DNA of 64,000 nucleotides from Priestia megaterium (GCF_023824195.1 NZ_CP085442.1:248001-312000), one strand, 5' to 3'; positions 26,089-36,547 are shown, counted from the stretch's first letter. The notes: a model not told the origin generated them from the letters alone. Program-made: numbers and translations.

Positions 26089-26453
26089 TTTTTATAGCAC
26101 CTCTTTTACGGTAAAGTAGTTATTCGTTTTCTTTACTTTCCCAAAGACTAGTGAAATTAAAACATGGTGGTGTGTTCATCTAAAGCATGTTTCTCTTTCT
26201 ATCTATCTTTTCTAAAAAGAAGGTTATTTTATACCTATGCAAGAGAAAAATATTTTATGACGAAGGAAAAGTATGGAATGTTGTTTGAATGAAATAGATT
26301 TGGTATAAAATAGAAGTGATAAATGTAAGACCTGTCTTGCCTGGCGGGGTTTTTAATATTTTAGGAACTAGTCTCAGAAATGTTGCCTGTTGCTAGTGAA
26401 GTTTGGTATTATCAGTATATTGTAGTGGGACGAATATTCGGAGGTGAAGGAAC
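26089..26453. other. 365-nt intergenic region before gatC
   Basis: AT-rich. It holds the start region of the minus-strand zincin-like gene, a good promoter for gatCAB (26281-26309), and a roughly 140-nt leader before gatC. In the leader, around 26328-26355, there is a GC-richer segment followed by TTTTT that could form a weak hairpin; I could not build a convincing terminator or known riboswitch from it. No gene seen. Confidence 0.6.
26281..26309 (+). promoter_or_regulatory. promoter of gatCAB
   Basis: TTGTTT (26281-26286), 17-nt spacer ending in TGG, TATAAA (26304-26309), i.e. an extended -10 promoter. Transcription would start near 26316, leaving a leader of about 140 nt. Confidence 0.65.
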
Positions 26454-26744
26454 ATGTCAAGAATTTCTGTTGATCAAGTAAAACACGTTGCAAACTTAGC
26501 GAGACTTGCGGTGACGGATGACGAAGCAGAACTATTTACAAAACAATTAGATGCTATTATTACATATGCAGAACAATTAGATGAGTTAGATACTACAAAT
26601 GTAAAACCAACTTCTCACGTATTGGATATGAAAAACGTAATGCGTGAAGATAAGCCAGCTAAAGGTTTACCAATTGAAGACGTAGTAAAAAACGCGCCAG
26701 ACCACAAGGATGGCTACATTCGAGTACCAACTATTTTAGAATAA
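26454..26744 (+). CDS. gatC: Asp-tRNA(Asn)/Glu-tRNA(Gln) amidotransferase subunit GatC
   Basis: 96 residues, the usual length. GatC is a short helical clamp that wraps GatA and GatB in the amidotransferase that turns Glu-tRNA(Gln) into Gln-tRNA(Gln), the only route in bacteria without GlnRS. Typical opening [19 protein letters not shown] and ending [16 protein letters not shown] after GGAGGTGAAGG. First gene of gatCAB. Confidence 0.97.
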   Translation: MSRISVDQVKHVANLARLAVTDDEAELFTKQLDAIITYAEQLDELDTTNVKPTSHVLDMKNVMREDKPAKGLPIEDVVKNAPDHKDGYIRVPTILE

Positions 26745-26760
26745 GGAAGGAGGCTTTACG

Positions 26761-28218
26761 ATGTCTTTATTCGATCGTAAACTTTCAGAACTACATAGCC
26801 TTTTACACAAGAAAGAAGTACGTGTACAAGATTTAGTAGACGAATCATACAAACGTATTAATGAAGTAGATGATAAAGTAGGTGCGTTCTTAGCGCTTAA
26901 TGAAGACAATGCTCGTGCTTATGCAAAAGAGCTAGATGAAGCACTACAAACAAAAGATGAATTTGGCCTATTATTTGGTATGCCAATCGGTGTAAAAGAT
27001 AATATTGTCACAAAAGATTTACGTACAACTTGCTCTAGTAAAATTCTAGCAAACTTTGATCCGATTTATGATGCAACAGTTGTTCAAAAACTGCAGGCAG
27101 CTGAAGCAGTAACAATCGGTAAATTAAATATGGATGAATTCGCAATGGGTTCTTCAACTGAAAACTCAGGTCTTCAGTTAACGCGCAACCCATGGAATTT
27201 AGATTACGTACCAGGTGGATCTAGCGGTGGTTCAGCCGCAGCTGTAGCAGCAGGCGAAGTTCCGTTTTCTTTAGGTTCTGATACAGGTGGTTCAATTCGT
27301 CAGCCAGCTGCTTATTGCGGTGTTGTAGGATTAAAACCAACATATGGTCGCGTATCTCGTTACGGATTAGTGGCATTTGCGTCTTCTTTAGATCAAATCG
27401 GGCCAATCACAAATTCTGTTGAAGACAATGCATACTTACTTCAAGCAATTTCAGGCGTAGACCCAATGGATTCTACTTCTGCTAATGTTAATGTACCGGA
27501 TTATGTATCTGCTTTAACAGGTGACGTAAAAGGTCTTAAAATTGCTGTTCCAAAAGAATACTTAGGTGAAGGTGTGGGCGAAGAAGCTCGCCAGTCAGTT
27601 TTAGATGCGCTAAAAGTGTTAGAAGGACTAGGCGCAACTTGGGAAGAAGTATCGCTTCCACACTCTAAATACGCATTAGCTACGTATTATCTATTATCTT
27701 CTTCTGAAGCGTCTGCGAACTTATCTCGTTTTGACGGCGTTCGCTACGGATACCGTACAGATAATGCTGAGAACTTAATCGAAATGTACAAGCAGTCTCG
27801 AAGCGAAGGCTTTGGAAACGAAGTAAAACGCCGTATCATGCTTGGAACATTTGCGTTAAGCTCTGGTTATTATGATGCTTACTACAAAAAAGCACAGCAA
27901 GTACGTACGTTAATCAAGCAAGACTTTGAGTCTGTATTTGAAAACTATGACGTTATCATTGGACCAACTACACCAACTCCATCATTCAAAATTGGTGAGA
28001 AAACAGATGATCCATTAACAATGTATGCAAACGATATTTTAACAATCCCAGTAAACCTTGCTGGAGTACCTGGTATTTCTGTGCCTTGCGGCTTATCAAA
28101 TGGATTGCCATTAGGTTTACAAATTATCGGTAAGCATTTCGACGAAAGCACAATCTATCGTGTTGCTCATGCATTCGAACAAGCAACTGAGCATCATAAA
28201 GCGAAACCAGCACTGTAA
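26761..28218 (+). CDS. gatA: amidotransferase subunit GatA
   Basis: 485 residues, amidase-signature enzyme that frees ammonia from glutamine for GatB. The Ser-cisSer-Lys triad is complete: Lys79 in GVKDNI, Ser154 in GGSSGGS and Ser178 in [13 protein letters not shown] follows AAGGAGG. Sixteen nucleotides after gatC and 14 before gatB, in one operon. Confidence 0.98.
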   Translation: MSLFDRKLSELHSLLHKKEVRVQDLVDESYKRINEVDDKVGAFLALNEDNARAYAKELDEALQTKDEFGLLFGMPIGVKDNIVTKDLRTTCSSKILANFDPIYDATVVQKLQAAEAVTIGKLNMDEFAMGSSTENSGLQLTRNPWNLDYVPGGSSGGSAAAVAAGEVPFSLGSDTGGSIRQPAAYCGVVGLKPTYGRVSRYGLVAFASSLDQIGPITNSVEDNAYLLQAISGVDPMDSTSANVNVPDYVSALTGDVKGLKIAVPKEYLGEGVGEEARQSVLDALKVLEGLGATWEEVSLPHSKYALATYYLLSSSEASANLSRFDGVRYGYRTDNAENLIEMYKQSRSEGFGNEVKRRIMLGTFALSSGYYDAYYKKAQQVRTLIKQDFESVFENYDVIIGPTTPTPSFKIGEKTDDPLTMYANDILTIPVNLAGVPGISVPCGLSNGLPLGLQIIGKHFDESTIYRVAHAFEQATEHHKAKPAL

Positions 28219-28232
28219 GGGGTGAGATAAAG

Positions 28233-29663
28233 ATGAACTTTGAAACGATTATTGGTCTTGAAGTACACGTTGAGCTTAAGACAAAATCTAAAATTTTCTC
28301 AGCAAGTCCAAACGCATTTGGTGCGGCTCCAAATGCTAACACAAGTGTAATCGACTTAGGTTATCCTGGCGTATTACCTGTGTTAAACAAAGAAGCAGTT
28401 GATTTTGCAATGAAAGCAGCGCTTGCGCTAAACTGTGAAATCGCAACAGATACAAAGTTTGATCGTAAAAACTATTTCTATCCGGATAACCCAAAAGCTT
28501 ATCAAATCTCTCAATTTGATAAACCAATTGGCGAGAACGGTTGGATTGAAGTAGAAGTTAAAGGTGAAACGAAGCGTATTCGTATCAACCGACTTCATTT
28601 AGAAGAAGATGCTGGTAAGTTAACGCATACAGGCGATGGCTATTCACTAGTAGACTTCAACCGTCAAGGTACACCTCTAATTGAGATTGTATCAGAAGCA
28701 GATATGCGTTCCCCTGAAGAAGCATATGCTTATTTAGAAAAATTAAAATCAATCATTCAATATACAGGCGTATCTGATTGTAAAATGGAAGAAGGTTCAC
28801 TTCGCTGTGATGCCAATATTTCTTTACGTCCAGTTGGACAAGAAGAGTTCGGTACAAAAGCTGAGTTAAAGAACTTAAACTCATTTAACTATGTTCGCCG
28901 CGGTCTTGAACACGAAGAAATTCGTCAAGAAAAAGTGTTATTATCTGGTGGTCTAATTGAGCAGGAAACACGCCGTTTTGACGAGTCTACGGGCGAAACA
29001 ATTCTGATGCGTGTAAAAGAAGGATCTGACGACTACCGCTACTTCCCAGAGCCTGACTTATTAGAATTACACATCGACGAAGAGTGGAAAGAGCGCGTTC
29101 GTGCTTCGATTCCTGAACTTCCAGATGCTCGTAAAAAGCGCTATGTAGAAGAGCTTGGCTTACCTGCTTATGATGCAATGGTATTAACGCTAACAAAAGA
29201 AATGTCTGATTTCTTTGAAGCAACGCTTGCTGCGGGCGGAGACGCGAAGCTATCTTCTAACTGGTTAATGGGTGAAGTTTCTGCTTACTTAAACTCAAAC
29301 CAAAAAGAAATTTCAGATGTAGCCTTAACACCTGAAGGTCTAGCTGGTATGATTCAATTAATTCAAGAAGGTACAATTTCGTCTAAAATTGCGAAAAAAG
29401 TATTCAAAGAGTTAATTGAAAATGGCGGAGATGCAAAGAAAATTGTAAAAGAAAAAGGTCTTGTACAAATTTCTGATGATGCAACTTTACGTAAATTCGT
29501 AACAGATGCATTAGATGCAAACCCTCAATCTATTGAAGATTTCAAAAACGGTAAGGATCGTGCAATTGGCTTCTTAGTTGGTCAAATTATGAAAGCTTCA
29601 AAAGGCCAAGCGAACCCACCGATGGTTAATAAAATTCTTTTAGAAGAAATTAATAAACGCTAA
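28233..29663 (+). CDS. gatB: amidotransferase subunit GatB
   Basis: 476 residues. Binds the misacylated tRNA, activates its side chain with ATP and amidates it with ammonia from GatA. The cradle domain begins [20 protein letters not shown]; the C-terminal YqeY-like helical/tail domain (from about residue 330) contacts the tRNA elbow. ATG follows AAGGGGTGAG. A stem-loop follows the stop codon. Confidence 0.98.
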   Translation: MNFETIIGLEVHVELKTKSKIFSASPNAFGAAPNANTSVIDLGYPGVLPVLNKEAVDFAMKAALALNCEIATDTKFDRKNYFYPDNPKAYQISQFDKPIGENGWIEVEVKGETKRIRINRLHLEEDAGKLTHTGDGYSLVDFNRQGTPLIEIVSEADMRSPEEAYAYLEKLKSIIQYTGVSDCKMEEGSLRCDANISLRPVGQEEFGTKAELKNLNSFNYVRRGLEHEEIRQEKVLLSGGLIEQETRRFDESTGETILMRVKEGSDDYRYFPEPDLLELHIDEEWKERVRASIPELPDARKKRYVEELGLPAYDAMVLTLTKEMSDFFEATLAAGGDAKLSSNWLMGEVSAYLNSNQKEISDVALTPEGLAGMIQLIQEGTISSKIAKKVFKELIENGGDAKKIVKEKGLVQISDDATLRKFVTDALDANPQSIEDFKNGKDRAIGFLVGQIMKASKGQANPPMVNKILLEEINKR

Positions 29664-29674
29664 ATTTGATAACT

Positions 29675-29704
29675 AAATGTGAGGTGGGTATCCATCTCAC
29701 ATTT
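29675..29704 (+). terminator. stem-loop after gatB
   Basis: Stem AAATGTGAG / CTCACATTT with additional inner pairs. The T tail is short (ATTTATT), so termination may be partial. Confidence 0.6.
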
Positions 29705-29759
29705 ATTATGAGTAAGGGCGATCGCGCTGAAGGTATGAATAAAAACCGAAACGTGAATA

Positions 29760-29788
29760 TTGTATATCAAGGTTAATTTCTTTATAAT
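29760..29788 (+). promoter_or_regulatory. promoter of dgkB
   Basis: TTGTAT (29760-29765), 17-nt spacer, TATAAT (29783-29788). The start point near 29795 places a strong stem-loop at the very 5' end of the message. Confidence 0.7.
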
Positions 29789-29799
29789 ATGTTTGTTCA

Positions 29800-29842
29800 T
29801 GCCCCCTCTTGTTGATGATGTAATGTGAGGGGGCATTCTTTC
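29800..29842 (+). terminator. terminator-like stem-loop in the dgkB leader
   Basis: Perfect 9-bp stem TGCCCCCTC / GAGGGGGCA with an 18-nt loop and the tail TTCTTTC. It begins only a few bases after the predicted start of transcription, so it could act as an attenuator or as a 5' stabilising hairpin; a simple read-through terminator for gatB is also possible. Confidence 0.65.
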
Positions 29843-29897
29843 ACTGATAAAAGTAGGCAAAGATTTGTGACAAATTATCATTATTAGGATGATGAAT

Positions 29898-30830
29898 ATG
29901 AAAAGAGCGAGAATTATTTATAACCCGACATCGGGCCGTGAAATTTTTAAGAAAAACTTACCGGAAGTCTTGCAAAAGCTAGAGCAAGCAGGCTACGAAA
30001 CATCTTGTCATGCTACAACTTGCGCTGGTGATGCAACAGAAGCTGCTAAAGTAGCAGTAGAACGTCGTTTTGACGTTGTAATTGCAGCTGGTGGAGACGG
30101 TACCATCAATGAAGTCGTAAACGGTATCGCTGGACAAGACTATCGTCCGCAGCTAGGTATTATTCCTGTTGGAACAACCAATGACTTTGCTCGTGCCATT
30201 AATGTGCCGCGCACGATTGAAGGCGCTATTGATGTCATTGTAGAAGGTGTAACGAAGCCAATTGACTTGGGCTGTGTAACAAACGACGGAGAAACGCATT
30301 ATTTTGTAAATATCGCCGGAGGCGGCCGTTTAACTGAATTAACGTATGAAGTGCCAAGCAAGTTAAAAACAATGCTTGGACAGCTAGCTTACTATTTAAA
30401 AGGCATGGAAATGCTTCCTTCTATTAAACCAACATCTGTTGAAATTGAGTATGACGGAAAATTCTTTGGCGGCGAGATTATGTTCTTCCTCGTTTCCTTA
30501 ACGAACTCAGTCGGCGGTTTTGAAAAGCTGGCACCAGATTCTTCTTTAGATGACGGCATGTTTGATTTAATTATTTTAAAGAAAGCAAATTTAGCTGAAT
30601 TTATTCGAATTGCGACACTTGCGCTGCGAGGAGAACATATCAATGATCCTCATATTATTTATACAAAAGCGAACCGTGTTAAAATTCATACGAATGATAA
30701 AATGCAGCTAAATCTAGATGGCGAGTACGGAGGGTTATTGCCTGGGGAATTTGTAAACTTATATCGCCATGTAGAAATCTTTGTTCCAAAAGCAACAGCT
30801 GAATTGATGGAAAAAAATGAGATCGCCTAA
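29898..30830 (+). CDS. dgkB: diacylglycerol kinase DgkB
   Basis: 310 residues, DAGK catalytic family. It phosphorylates diacylglycerol, which is released during lipoteichoic acid synthesis, back to phosphatidate. The nucleotide loop GGDGT is at 65-69, and the protein opens MKRARIIYNPTSGRE almost as in B. subtilis DgkB (YerQ). Three in-frame ATGs lie at 29889, 29892 and 29898; the last is chosen because it matches the known N-terminus and has the best distance to AGGATG. Soluble or peripheral membrane enzyme. Confidence 0.95.
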   Translation: MKRARIIYNPTSGREIFKKNLPEVLQKLEQAGYETSCHATTCAGDATEAAKVAVERRFDVVIAAGGDGTINEVVNGIAGQDYRPQLGIIPVGTTNDFARAINVPRTIEGAIDVIVEGVTKPIDLGCVTNDGETHYFVNIAGGGRLTELTYEVPSKLKTMLGQLAYYLKGMEMLPSIKPTSVEIEYDGKFFGGEIMFFLVSLTNSVGGFEKLAPDSSLDDGMFDLIILKKANLAEFIRIATLALRGEHINDPHIIYTKANRVKIHTNDKMQLNLDGEYGGLLPGEFVNLYRHVEIFVPKATAELMEKNEIA

Positions 30831-30845
30831 TTGCGATCTTTTTTC
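30820..30845 (+). terminator. terminator of dgkB
   Basis: Stem AGATCGC / GCGATCT with a 6-nt loop and a T run; the dgkB stop codon lies inside it. Confidence 0.88.
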
Positions 30846-30925
30846 ATGCTTTTCTTTGTTTGGCTTTCGCTCTTATGGTACAATCAGTTCAGCATTTTCA
30901 AATGACTAAAAGGATGTAACGATAA

Positions 30926-32299
30926 ATGGAAAAATTAAAACCACCTGTAGAAAAAAATGAATATATAGATGTTGCGTTTGAAGATTTAACGCATGACGGA
31001 GCGGGTGTAGCGAAAGTGAACGGATTTCCTATTTTCGTTCAAAATGCGCTGCCCGGCGAAAGCGGCCAAGTAAAAGTCATTAATGTAAAAAAAGGCTATG
31101 CGTTTGGCAAGCTTATCAAGCACCATACAATTAGTAAACAGCGTGTAGAAGCACCCTGTCCGGTCTACAAGCAGTGCGGAGGCTGTCAGCTGCAGCATGT
31201 AAGCTATGAAGGACAGCTGCAATTTAAACAAAAGCAAGTAAAAGACGTCATGACGCGAATTGGTCATTTACCTGACGTTCCGGTACATTCGACGCTAGGG
31301 ATGAACGATCCTTGGCGCTATCGAAACAAAGCTCAAGTTCCCGTAGCAGAACGAGAAGGCGGTTTGGTCGCTGGGTTTTATCAGCAGCGAAGCCACGACA
31401 TCATTAACATGGATGCCTGTTTGATTCAGCAGCAGGCAAATGATGATGTTGTTCAAGCTGTCAAATCAATCTGTGAAAAGCATGGGGTTTCTGCTTACCA
31501 GGAACAAAAGCATAAAGGCTCGCTTCGTCATATCATGGCGCGCTACGGACTTGTAACGGGTGAAATCATGGTTGTAATTGTGACTCGTACAGCTGAGCTG
31601 CCAAACAAAAAGCGTATTATAGAAGACATTATCGAAGCCGTGCCGAACGTGAAATCAATTGTTCAAAACGTCAACAATAAGCGCACTAACGTCATTTTAG
31701 GGAACCAGACGAACGTACTTTGGGGAGAAGAATATATTTACGACTATATCGGCGACGTTAAATTTGCCATTTCAGCAAAATCATTCTACCAAGTAAACCC
31801 TGAGCAAACGAAAGTGCTTTATGACAAAGCGCTTGAGTATGCAAACTTAACAGGAGAAGAAACGGTAATTGACGCCTACTGTGGAATCGGAACAATCTCG
31901 TTATTTCTCGCTCAAAAAGCGAAAAAAGTATATGGCGTTGAAATCGTGCCTGAAGCGATTGAAGATGCAAAGCGCAACGCTGAGCTAAACGGTATTCACA
32001 ACGCTGAATTTGAAGTAGGCGAAGCAGAAGTCGTCATTCCAAACTGGTACAAACAAGGCATCAAAGCGGACGTCATCGTCGTAGACCCGCCGCGAAAAGG
32101 ATGCGACGAAGCCCTTTTGAATACCATCATCGACATGAAGCCAAAAAAAGTGGTCTACGTTTCATGTGGACCAGCAACTCTTGCGCGTGATTTAGCTATT
32201 TTAGAAAAAGGCGGATATAAGACGGTTGAAGTTCAGCCTGTTGATATGTTTCCGCATACGACGCATGTGGAGAATGTGGCGGTATTAAAATTAAAATAA
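30926..32299 (+). CDS. rlmCD: 23S rRNA (uracil-C5)-methyltransferase RlmCD
   Basis: 457 residues, RumA family. In B. subtilis the same-locus gene methylates both U747 and U1939 of 23S rRNA. Parts: N-terminal TRAM domain (about 12-70), an iron-sulfur cysteine set ([14 protein letters not shown]), then the SAM-binding methyltransferase domain with [17 protein letters not shown] and the catalytic Cys in [11 protein letters not shown]. Uses S-adenosylmethionine. ATG follows AAAGGATG. Monocistronic with its own terminator. Confidence 0.95.
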   Translation: MEKLKPPVEKNEYIDVAFEDLTHDGAGVAKVNGFPIFVQNALPGESGQVKVINVKKGYAFGKLIKHHTISKQRVEAPCPVYKQCGGCQLQHVSYEGQLQFKQKQVKDVMTRIGHLPDVPVHSTLGMNDPWRYRNKAQVPVAEREGGLVAGFYQQRSHDIINMDACLIQQQANDDVVQAVKSICEKHGVSAYQEQKHKGSLRHIMARYGLVTGEIMVVIVTRTAELPNKKRIIEDIIEAVPNVKSIVQNVNNKRTNVILGNQTNVLWGEEYIYDYIGDVKFAISAKSFYQVNPEQTKVLYDKALEYANLTGEETVIDAYCGIGTISLFLAQKAKKVYGVEIVPEAIEDAKRNAELNGIHNAEFEVGEAEVVIPNWYKQGIKADVIVVDPPRKGCDEALLNTIIDMKPKKVVYVSCGPATLARDLAILEKGGYKTVEVQPVDMFPHTTHVENVAVLKLK

Positions 32300-32308
32300 C
32301 TCTTCATC

Positions 32309-32345
32309 AAAGCTGCTATCTTAGTAAAGATAGCAGCTTTTTTGC
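32309..32345 (+). terminator. terminator of rlmCD
   Basis: Perfect 14-bp stem AAAGCTGCTATCTT / AAGATAGCAGCTTT, AGTA loop, T run. Confidence 0.95.
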
Positions 32346-32553
32346 TTAAACAAGTACGAAAAAAGTAAAGTCAGAATTTCTATACTAAAAGCATTGACTG
32401 CTTGTATGTCCGTTTTATTTGGCCTTTTGTCCACCCCACCAACACAGTAAATTTCTGAATATACTTTTTTTAAGGTTTTCAATATTTTAGGAATTATAAT
32501 AAAGAAGCAATAAATGAAAACATTATATTTGTGGTAAGAGGTGAAGGGACATC

Positions 32554-33369
32554 ATGTATAGAGCAATTGCTATTATAGCAGGTTCTGTGTTAATTGGATT
32601 TGCATACAATTGGTTTTTAATCCCCCATAAAGTGTTAAGCAGCGGCATTAGCGGTATTGCTATGATTATCGGAATTTTGACGCCTGCAAGCACGGGAACA
32701 ATGAATTTTTTGTTGAATTTACCCCTTTTAATTATTGGTTTTATGAAGTTAGGAAAGCGGTTTGTTTTACATACGCTGCTGTCCGTTGTGGCTTTATCAA
32801 TTGCTTTATACGTGATTCCCTTGAGAGCTGTTAGTACAGATCCTATTCTGTCAGCTGTTTTTGGAGGAGTTTTAACTGGAATTGGCGTAGGGTTTGTTTT
32901 TCGTCAGTCGGCTTCGACAGGTGGATTTGATATTATTGCGATGCTTCTTACGCATAAAAAAGAATTTCCGCTTGGCGCTATATTATCAGCGATGAATGCC
33001 GTAGTTGTATTTGTTTCAGGTTTTTTTGTGAACTGGGACGCGGCTTTATATACGATGCTTTCGATTTTCGTGACTGGAAAAGTAGTGGATGCGATTCATA
33101 CTCGCCATATTAAGCTCACGTTAACCATCATTACGAGAAAAGGCGAAGAGATGAAGCAGCAGCTTCTTACCAATTTGGTGCGCGGCGTGACGTTAATGAA
33201 CGGTGAAGGAGCTTATTCAAGAGAAGACCGTAAAATATTAATGACGGTGATTTCGCGCTATGAACTTGCAAATCTCAAACAGTTAATTCAATCTGTGGAT
33301 CCTGAAGCTTTCGTGAATATTACGGAAACGGTAGAAGTAATGGGGCTGTTTCGACGGGATGCCTATTAA
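32554..33369 (+). CDS. YitT-family membrane protein (DUF2179)
   Basis: 271 residues. Five or so hydrophobic segments fill residues 1-190 (first at about 3-22), followed by a cytoplasmic DUF2179 domain (about 205-271: LTIITRKGEEMKQQLL through NITETVEVMGLF). This is the YitT/YpjC/YqfU group, widespread in Bacilli, transport role suspected but unproven. ATG after GAGGTGAAGG. Single-gene unit ending at a terminator. Confidence 0.88.
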   Translation: MYRAIAIIAGSVLIGFAYNWFLIPHKVLSSGISGIAMIIGILTPASTGTMNFLLNLPLLIIGFMKLGKRFVLHTLLSVVALSIALYVIPLRAVSTDPILSAVFGGVLTGIGVGFVFRQSASTGGFDIIAMLLTHKKEFPLGAILSAMNAVVVFVSGFFVNWDAALYTMLSIFVTGKVVDAIHTRHIKLTLTIITRKGEEMKQQLLTNLVRGVTLMNGEGAYSREDRKILMTVISRYELANLKQLIQSVDPEAFVNITETVEVMGLFRRDAY

Positions 33370-33430
33370 TTTATTTGTTATTTCAGATCCGATTTATGAT
33401 AAATAGCCATTTTTATAGTATAAAAGTTAT

Positions 33431-33467
33431 AAAAAAAGCCTTAAGAGTAGTTCTTGAGGCTTTTTTT
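33431..33467 (+). terminator. terminator of the YitT-family gene
   Basis: AAAAAAAGCCTTAAGA / TTCTTGAGGCTTTTTTT with a short loop and one G-U pair, about 60 nt after the stop codon. Confidence 0.9.
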
Positions 33468-33564
33468 GCGTAAAATATGAGTAAGAAAATATCGTGTATG
33501 AAAAGTATAAAAAAGGGAATTTGATAGAGTACATAAAATATTGACATCAAAAAGGAGAGACTAT

Positions 33565-36303
33565 ATGACGGTAGAATATCAGTTAACGAAAAAGAAATAT
33601 TATGAAACGTTTATGCAAGAAAATGAAAATCAGCCGCCTGTAAAAGTCCTTGGACAAGCTTATTACGAAGAGCAGCAAAAAGAGTGGTACGACTTATCGC
33701 TCATTCGCTTAGCCCAAGGAGAAGTGTACTTCCATAACCAAGATTTTGAGTCCGCGATTTTTAAGTGGGAAAATGTAAATGGCGAATTTAAGCTGTGGGC
33801 GAAGAAAAATACAGCCGACGCGCATTATGAACTGGGGTTGTCTACGCTCGCTGAAGAGCTTTACTTATCCATTGAAACGGATTCGAAAGTATTAAAAGCT
33901 GAAATAGCGCTAAAGCTGTTTTCACTTTATACGGATTATAACAATATCGAACGAGCTTATGAAGTCATTAACGAGCTGGTTGCTTCTCAGCCGGATTATC
34001 CAAACGTCACGGCAATTGCGCGAAGATTTTATGAAGAGCAAGAAGATTTTAATAGCGCAGTGGAGCTTGCGGTAGATGAGTGTATTCGAACAGAATCGCT
34101 AAATTGGTTTGCGGTATTAAAGGCTTACGTAGATAAAGGATATACAGCAAACTTTATCCCTAACTATTTTTATCAAGTGATGATTGCATTTTACAAAGTG
34201 GATCAAGTGTATTTCAAACAGCTTGTCTCAGCTTTATGGAAACAATATAAGAGCCAGCCTCCTTATCTTGCTTGGATTAAAACCATCAATGATATTTTCT
34301 TGAATATTGAAGTGGGCCTCTATGATTATTGGCAAGAGATTTCAACTCTTTATCAAGAGACGTACACCGACTTAATGGAAAGTAATCATTCTGTAAAAGA
34401 ATTGCATGAAGTCATTCCAAACGTATTAACAAACTGGCTTAAAATTACAAATAAGTCACGTGCATTATTTCCGTCTGCAGCCGTGCTTTCATGGAATGAA
34501 AAGTTTCCGTCAACTATCGATACAATCACCATCGAAAATGCAGGCAGATTAATTTTTGAGGCGCGTAACGACATTGATGGTCTCGAATATCACTACAAGC
34601 TTTGCCATGGCATTATTAAATGGGCCAATGAAAATGGTTTAGAAGTGGGACACACGTTTAAATGGTGGGTAGATTTTCTATTAGATGCTCATACGACACA
34701 CTTATTAATTACAGGAACAAATGCCGTAACTTCATCATTTGTGGGATCGATTACAGAAGAAAAGGTACCGCAAAATCACGAAACAACCTTTGTGTTCATT
34801 CATGATGATGAAGAATCTATCCAGCAAATCGCTGATCAAGAAATCATTCCGATGGAAACGATTGACGGAGCGGAGCAATCTCCTCACCAGGCGCTTATAG
34901 AAGTGAAAAAACCTTTTGCGTTCCTTGATAAGCATAATTGTTCATGCATTGTTACGCCAAGCTTTACAGAACAAGAGGCATGTGAGCAGGATGCATTTAA
35001 GTATGCTCCTGTAGCAGATGGTTTACTGTTTGTGCTTGATGCAAAAGAATCGCTGCTTGATGAAGAAAGAGAATTATTGCTGAAGATTAAAGAGCATGCG
35101 CCAAATACGCCAGTTCATTTTGTTATCAACAATATGGACAGTCTTTATAATCAAGCAACGATTGAGCGAATTACAAAAGAATTTGAAGCAAGCATTGGAG
35201 CTGATTTCCCGCAGGCGCATGTGTTAGCCTATACGCCTCACTACGTATCGAGTCAGCACCACGGAGACTTGGCTCAGTTTATTAAAGCTAATTTCTATTA
35301 CGATCCAAACGACGTTGGAGTAGAAGAGCGTGCGCGCAGACTGCTGTTCTTCATTCAAAGCATGCTAAAGAGCTTAGTGGAGAAGAGAAATCAAACAGAA
35401 AATCATTTGATTGAAAGCATTAAATGGAACGAAGATATGCTTGTGCGATTAAATGGCTTCTTGCATCGAGTGGATGACTTAGAACAAGAAAAAGCGAGTA
35501 GTATTGTTTTGGCTTATCACGGCATCAAAGAGGATATTAGCAAAAAGCTAAAAAATAAAATTCCTCGTTTACTCAAAAAGTCTTCAGAATTAGTGAAGGA
35601 AGACAGTGATTTTAGTACGGTTCATATTGAGCTGAATAAACAAATGAATATGCGCGTGGAAGAGCACTTGCAGCAAGATGTCCTACCCAAGTTCCGCATT
35701 TCTTTAAAGGACTGGATTGCTACATCAAATGAAGAGCTGATTGCGAGTCAAGTAGATATTGAAGAAGTAGCAGAGTCATTAAATAAGATGTACAATGAGC
35801 AAAAATTAACGTTAGCCTGCGATTTTAAAGTGCTGGACGACTGGCGCCGCGACGTTAATCGTATGGCTAATCGGGTTCAGCTGGATGAAGAAAATATTTT
35901 ACTTCGCGTTAATCCAACGCAGCTCTTGTTAAAAGGAGCAGGAAAACTGTTTTCTTCCATTCTTCAAAACCAAACGCTGCTTTATAATCAATATAAAAAG
36001 TACATTGAAAGTCAAGACTATCAAGATATCACAGAATCTATGCTGGCAAAGTTTTTTATGCAATTTAATTTATTTGAGAAAAATTTAGAAGTTGATATTG
36101 AACTATTCTTTGAAAAGCCAAAAGAGGTTTTAAAAGAAACGATTGAAGAAACACAGGCGCATATTAATGAAAATCAAGACGTGTTAAGTCATATGAAAGC
36201 CAATCCTGAAGCTTACTATGATCCGTTAACATTATTCCAGCTTCGCTTGCGTCAGTATGAGTTAATGGTTAAAGCTACAGAAGAAGTACACTACAACGTA
36301 TAA
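33565..36303 (+). CDS. TPR-like plus degenerate dynamin-like protein
   Basis: 912 residues, cytoplasmic. The N-terminal part (about 30-200) looks like tetratricopeptide-type helical repeats. From about 378 a dynamin/GBP-like G domain can be traced, but its nucleotide site has decayed. The strand LLITGT leads to GTNAVTSS (384-391), where a true P-loop would be GxxxxGKS: Gly and Lys are missing. The switch-I Thr survives (ETT, 406-408). The DxxG place reads VTPS (463-466), without Asp. The NKxD place reads NNMD (522-525). A long helical, partly coiled-coil C-terminal half (about 585-900) fits a dynamin stalk. ATG 33565 follows AAAGGAGA; the TTG at 33541 is rejected. Function unknown; probably a pseudo-GTPase scaffold. 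Confidence 0.65.
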   Translation: MTVEYQLTKKKYYETFMQENENQPPVKVLGQAYYEEQQKEWYDLSLIRLAQGEVYFHNQDFESAIFKWENVNGEFKLWAKKNTADAHYELGLSTLAEELYLSIETDSKVLKAEIALKLFSLYTDYNNIERAYEVINELVASQPDYPNVTAIARRFYEEQEDFNSAVELAVDECIRTESLNWFAVLKAYVDKGYTANFIPNYFYQVMIAFYKVDQVYFKQLVSALWKQYKSQPPYLAWIKTINDIFLNIEVGLYDYWQEISTLYQETYTDLMESNHSVKELHEVIPNVLTNWLKITNKSRALFPSAAVLSWNEKFPSTIDTITIENAGRLIFEARNDIDGLEYHYKLCHGIIKWANENGLEVGHTFKWWVDFLLDAHTTHLLITGTNAVTSSFVGSITEEKVPQNHETTFVFIHDDEESIQQIADQEIIPMETIDGAEQSPHQALIEVKKPFAFLDKHNCSCIVTPSFTEQEACEQDAFKYAPVADGLLFVLDAKESLLDEERELLLKIKEHAPNTPVHFVINNMDSLYNQATIERITKEFEASIGADFPQAHVLAYTPHYVSSQHHGDLAQFIKANFYYDPNDVGVEERARRLLFFIQSMLKSLVEKRNQTENHLIESIKWNEDMLVRLNGFLHRVDDLEQEKASSIVLAYHGIKEDISKKLKNKIPRLLKKSSELVKEDSDFSTVHIELNKQMNMRVEEHLQQDVLPKFRISLKDWIATSNEELIASQVDIEEVAESLNKMYNEQKLTLACDFKVLDDWRRDVNRMANRVQLDEENILLRVNPTQLLLKGAGKLFSSILQNQTLLYNQYKKYIESQDYQDITESMLAKFFMQFNLFEKNLEVDIELFFEKPKEVLKETIEETQAHINENQDVLSHMKANPEAYYDPLTLFQLRLRQYELMVKATEEVHYNV

Positions 36304-36316
36304 AAGGTGGAGCAGG

Positions 36317-36547
36317 ATGTATTTAACGATAAAAGAAGCAGCAGAGTATCTATCTTTTCCTGAAGAATATGTGAAGAAATTGATTCAAGAAGGAAAAGTA
36401 CGAGCTATATTTGATGGTGAAAACTACTTATTAAATAAAGAGCAGTTTAACACTCATTTAGAGCAAATGGAAAAGTACAAAAAACAAATTGAAGAATACC
36501 TAAATGATCCTATCCCTGAAGATATGGACGTAAAAGATGAAGATTGA
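36317..36547 (+). CDS. excisionase-type helix-turn-helix small protein
   Basis: 76 residues. The first 45 residues (MYLTIKEAAEYLSFPEEYVK, then a wing with GKVRAIFDGENYLL) match the HTH_17/excisionase-like winged helix, a MerR-related DNA-binding fold. The rest is an acidic, probably coiled helix. No integrase or att site is nearby, so phage excision is unlikely. It starts 13 nt after the large TPR/dynamin-like gene, with a GGTGGAGCAGG site, and shares its terminator, so the two probably work together. Confidence 0.78.
   Translation: MYLTIKEAAEYLSFPEEYVKKLIQEGKVRAIFDGENYLLNKEQFNTHLEQMEKYKKQIEEYLNDPIPEDMDVKDED

Noticed and set aside
26328..26360. Leader terminator or riboswitch before gatC
   Set aside because: A GC-rich stretch followed by TTTTT exists, but only a weak hairpin with several mismatches can be drawn and no known aptamer fits.
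36317..36547. Phage excisionase and thus a prophage remnant
   Set aside because: No integrase, att repeats or phage genes around; the gene is coupled to a large chromosomal gene and has host-like base use.
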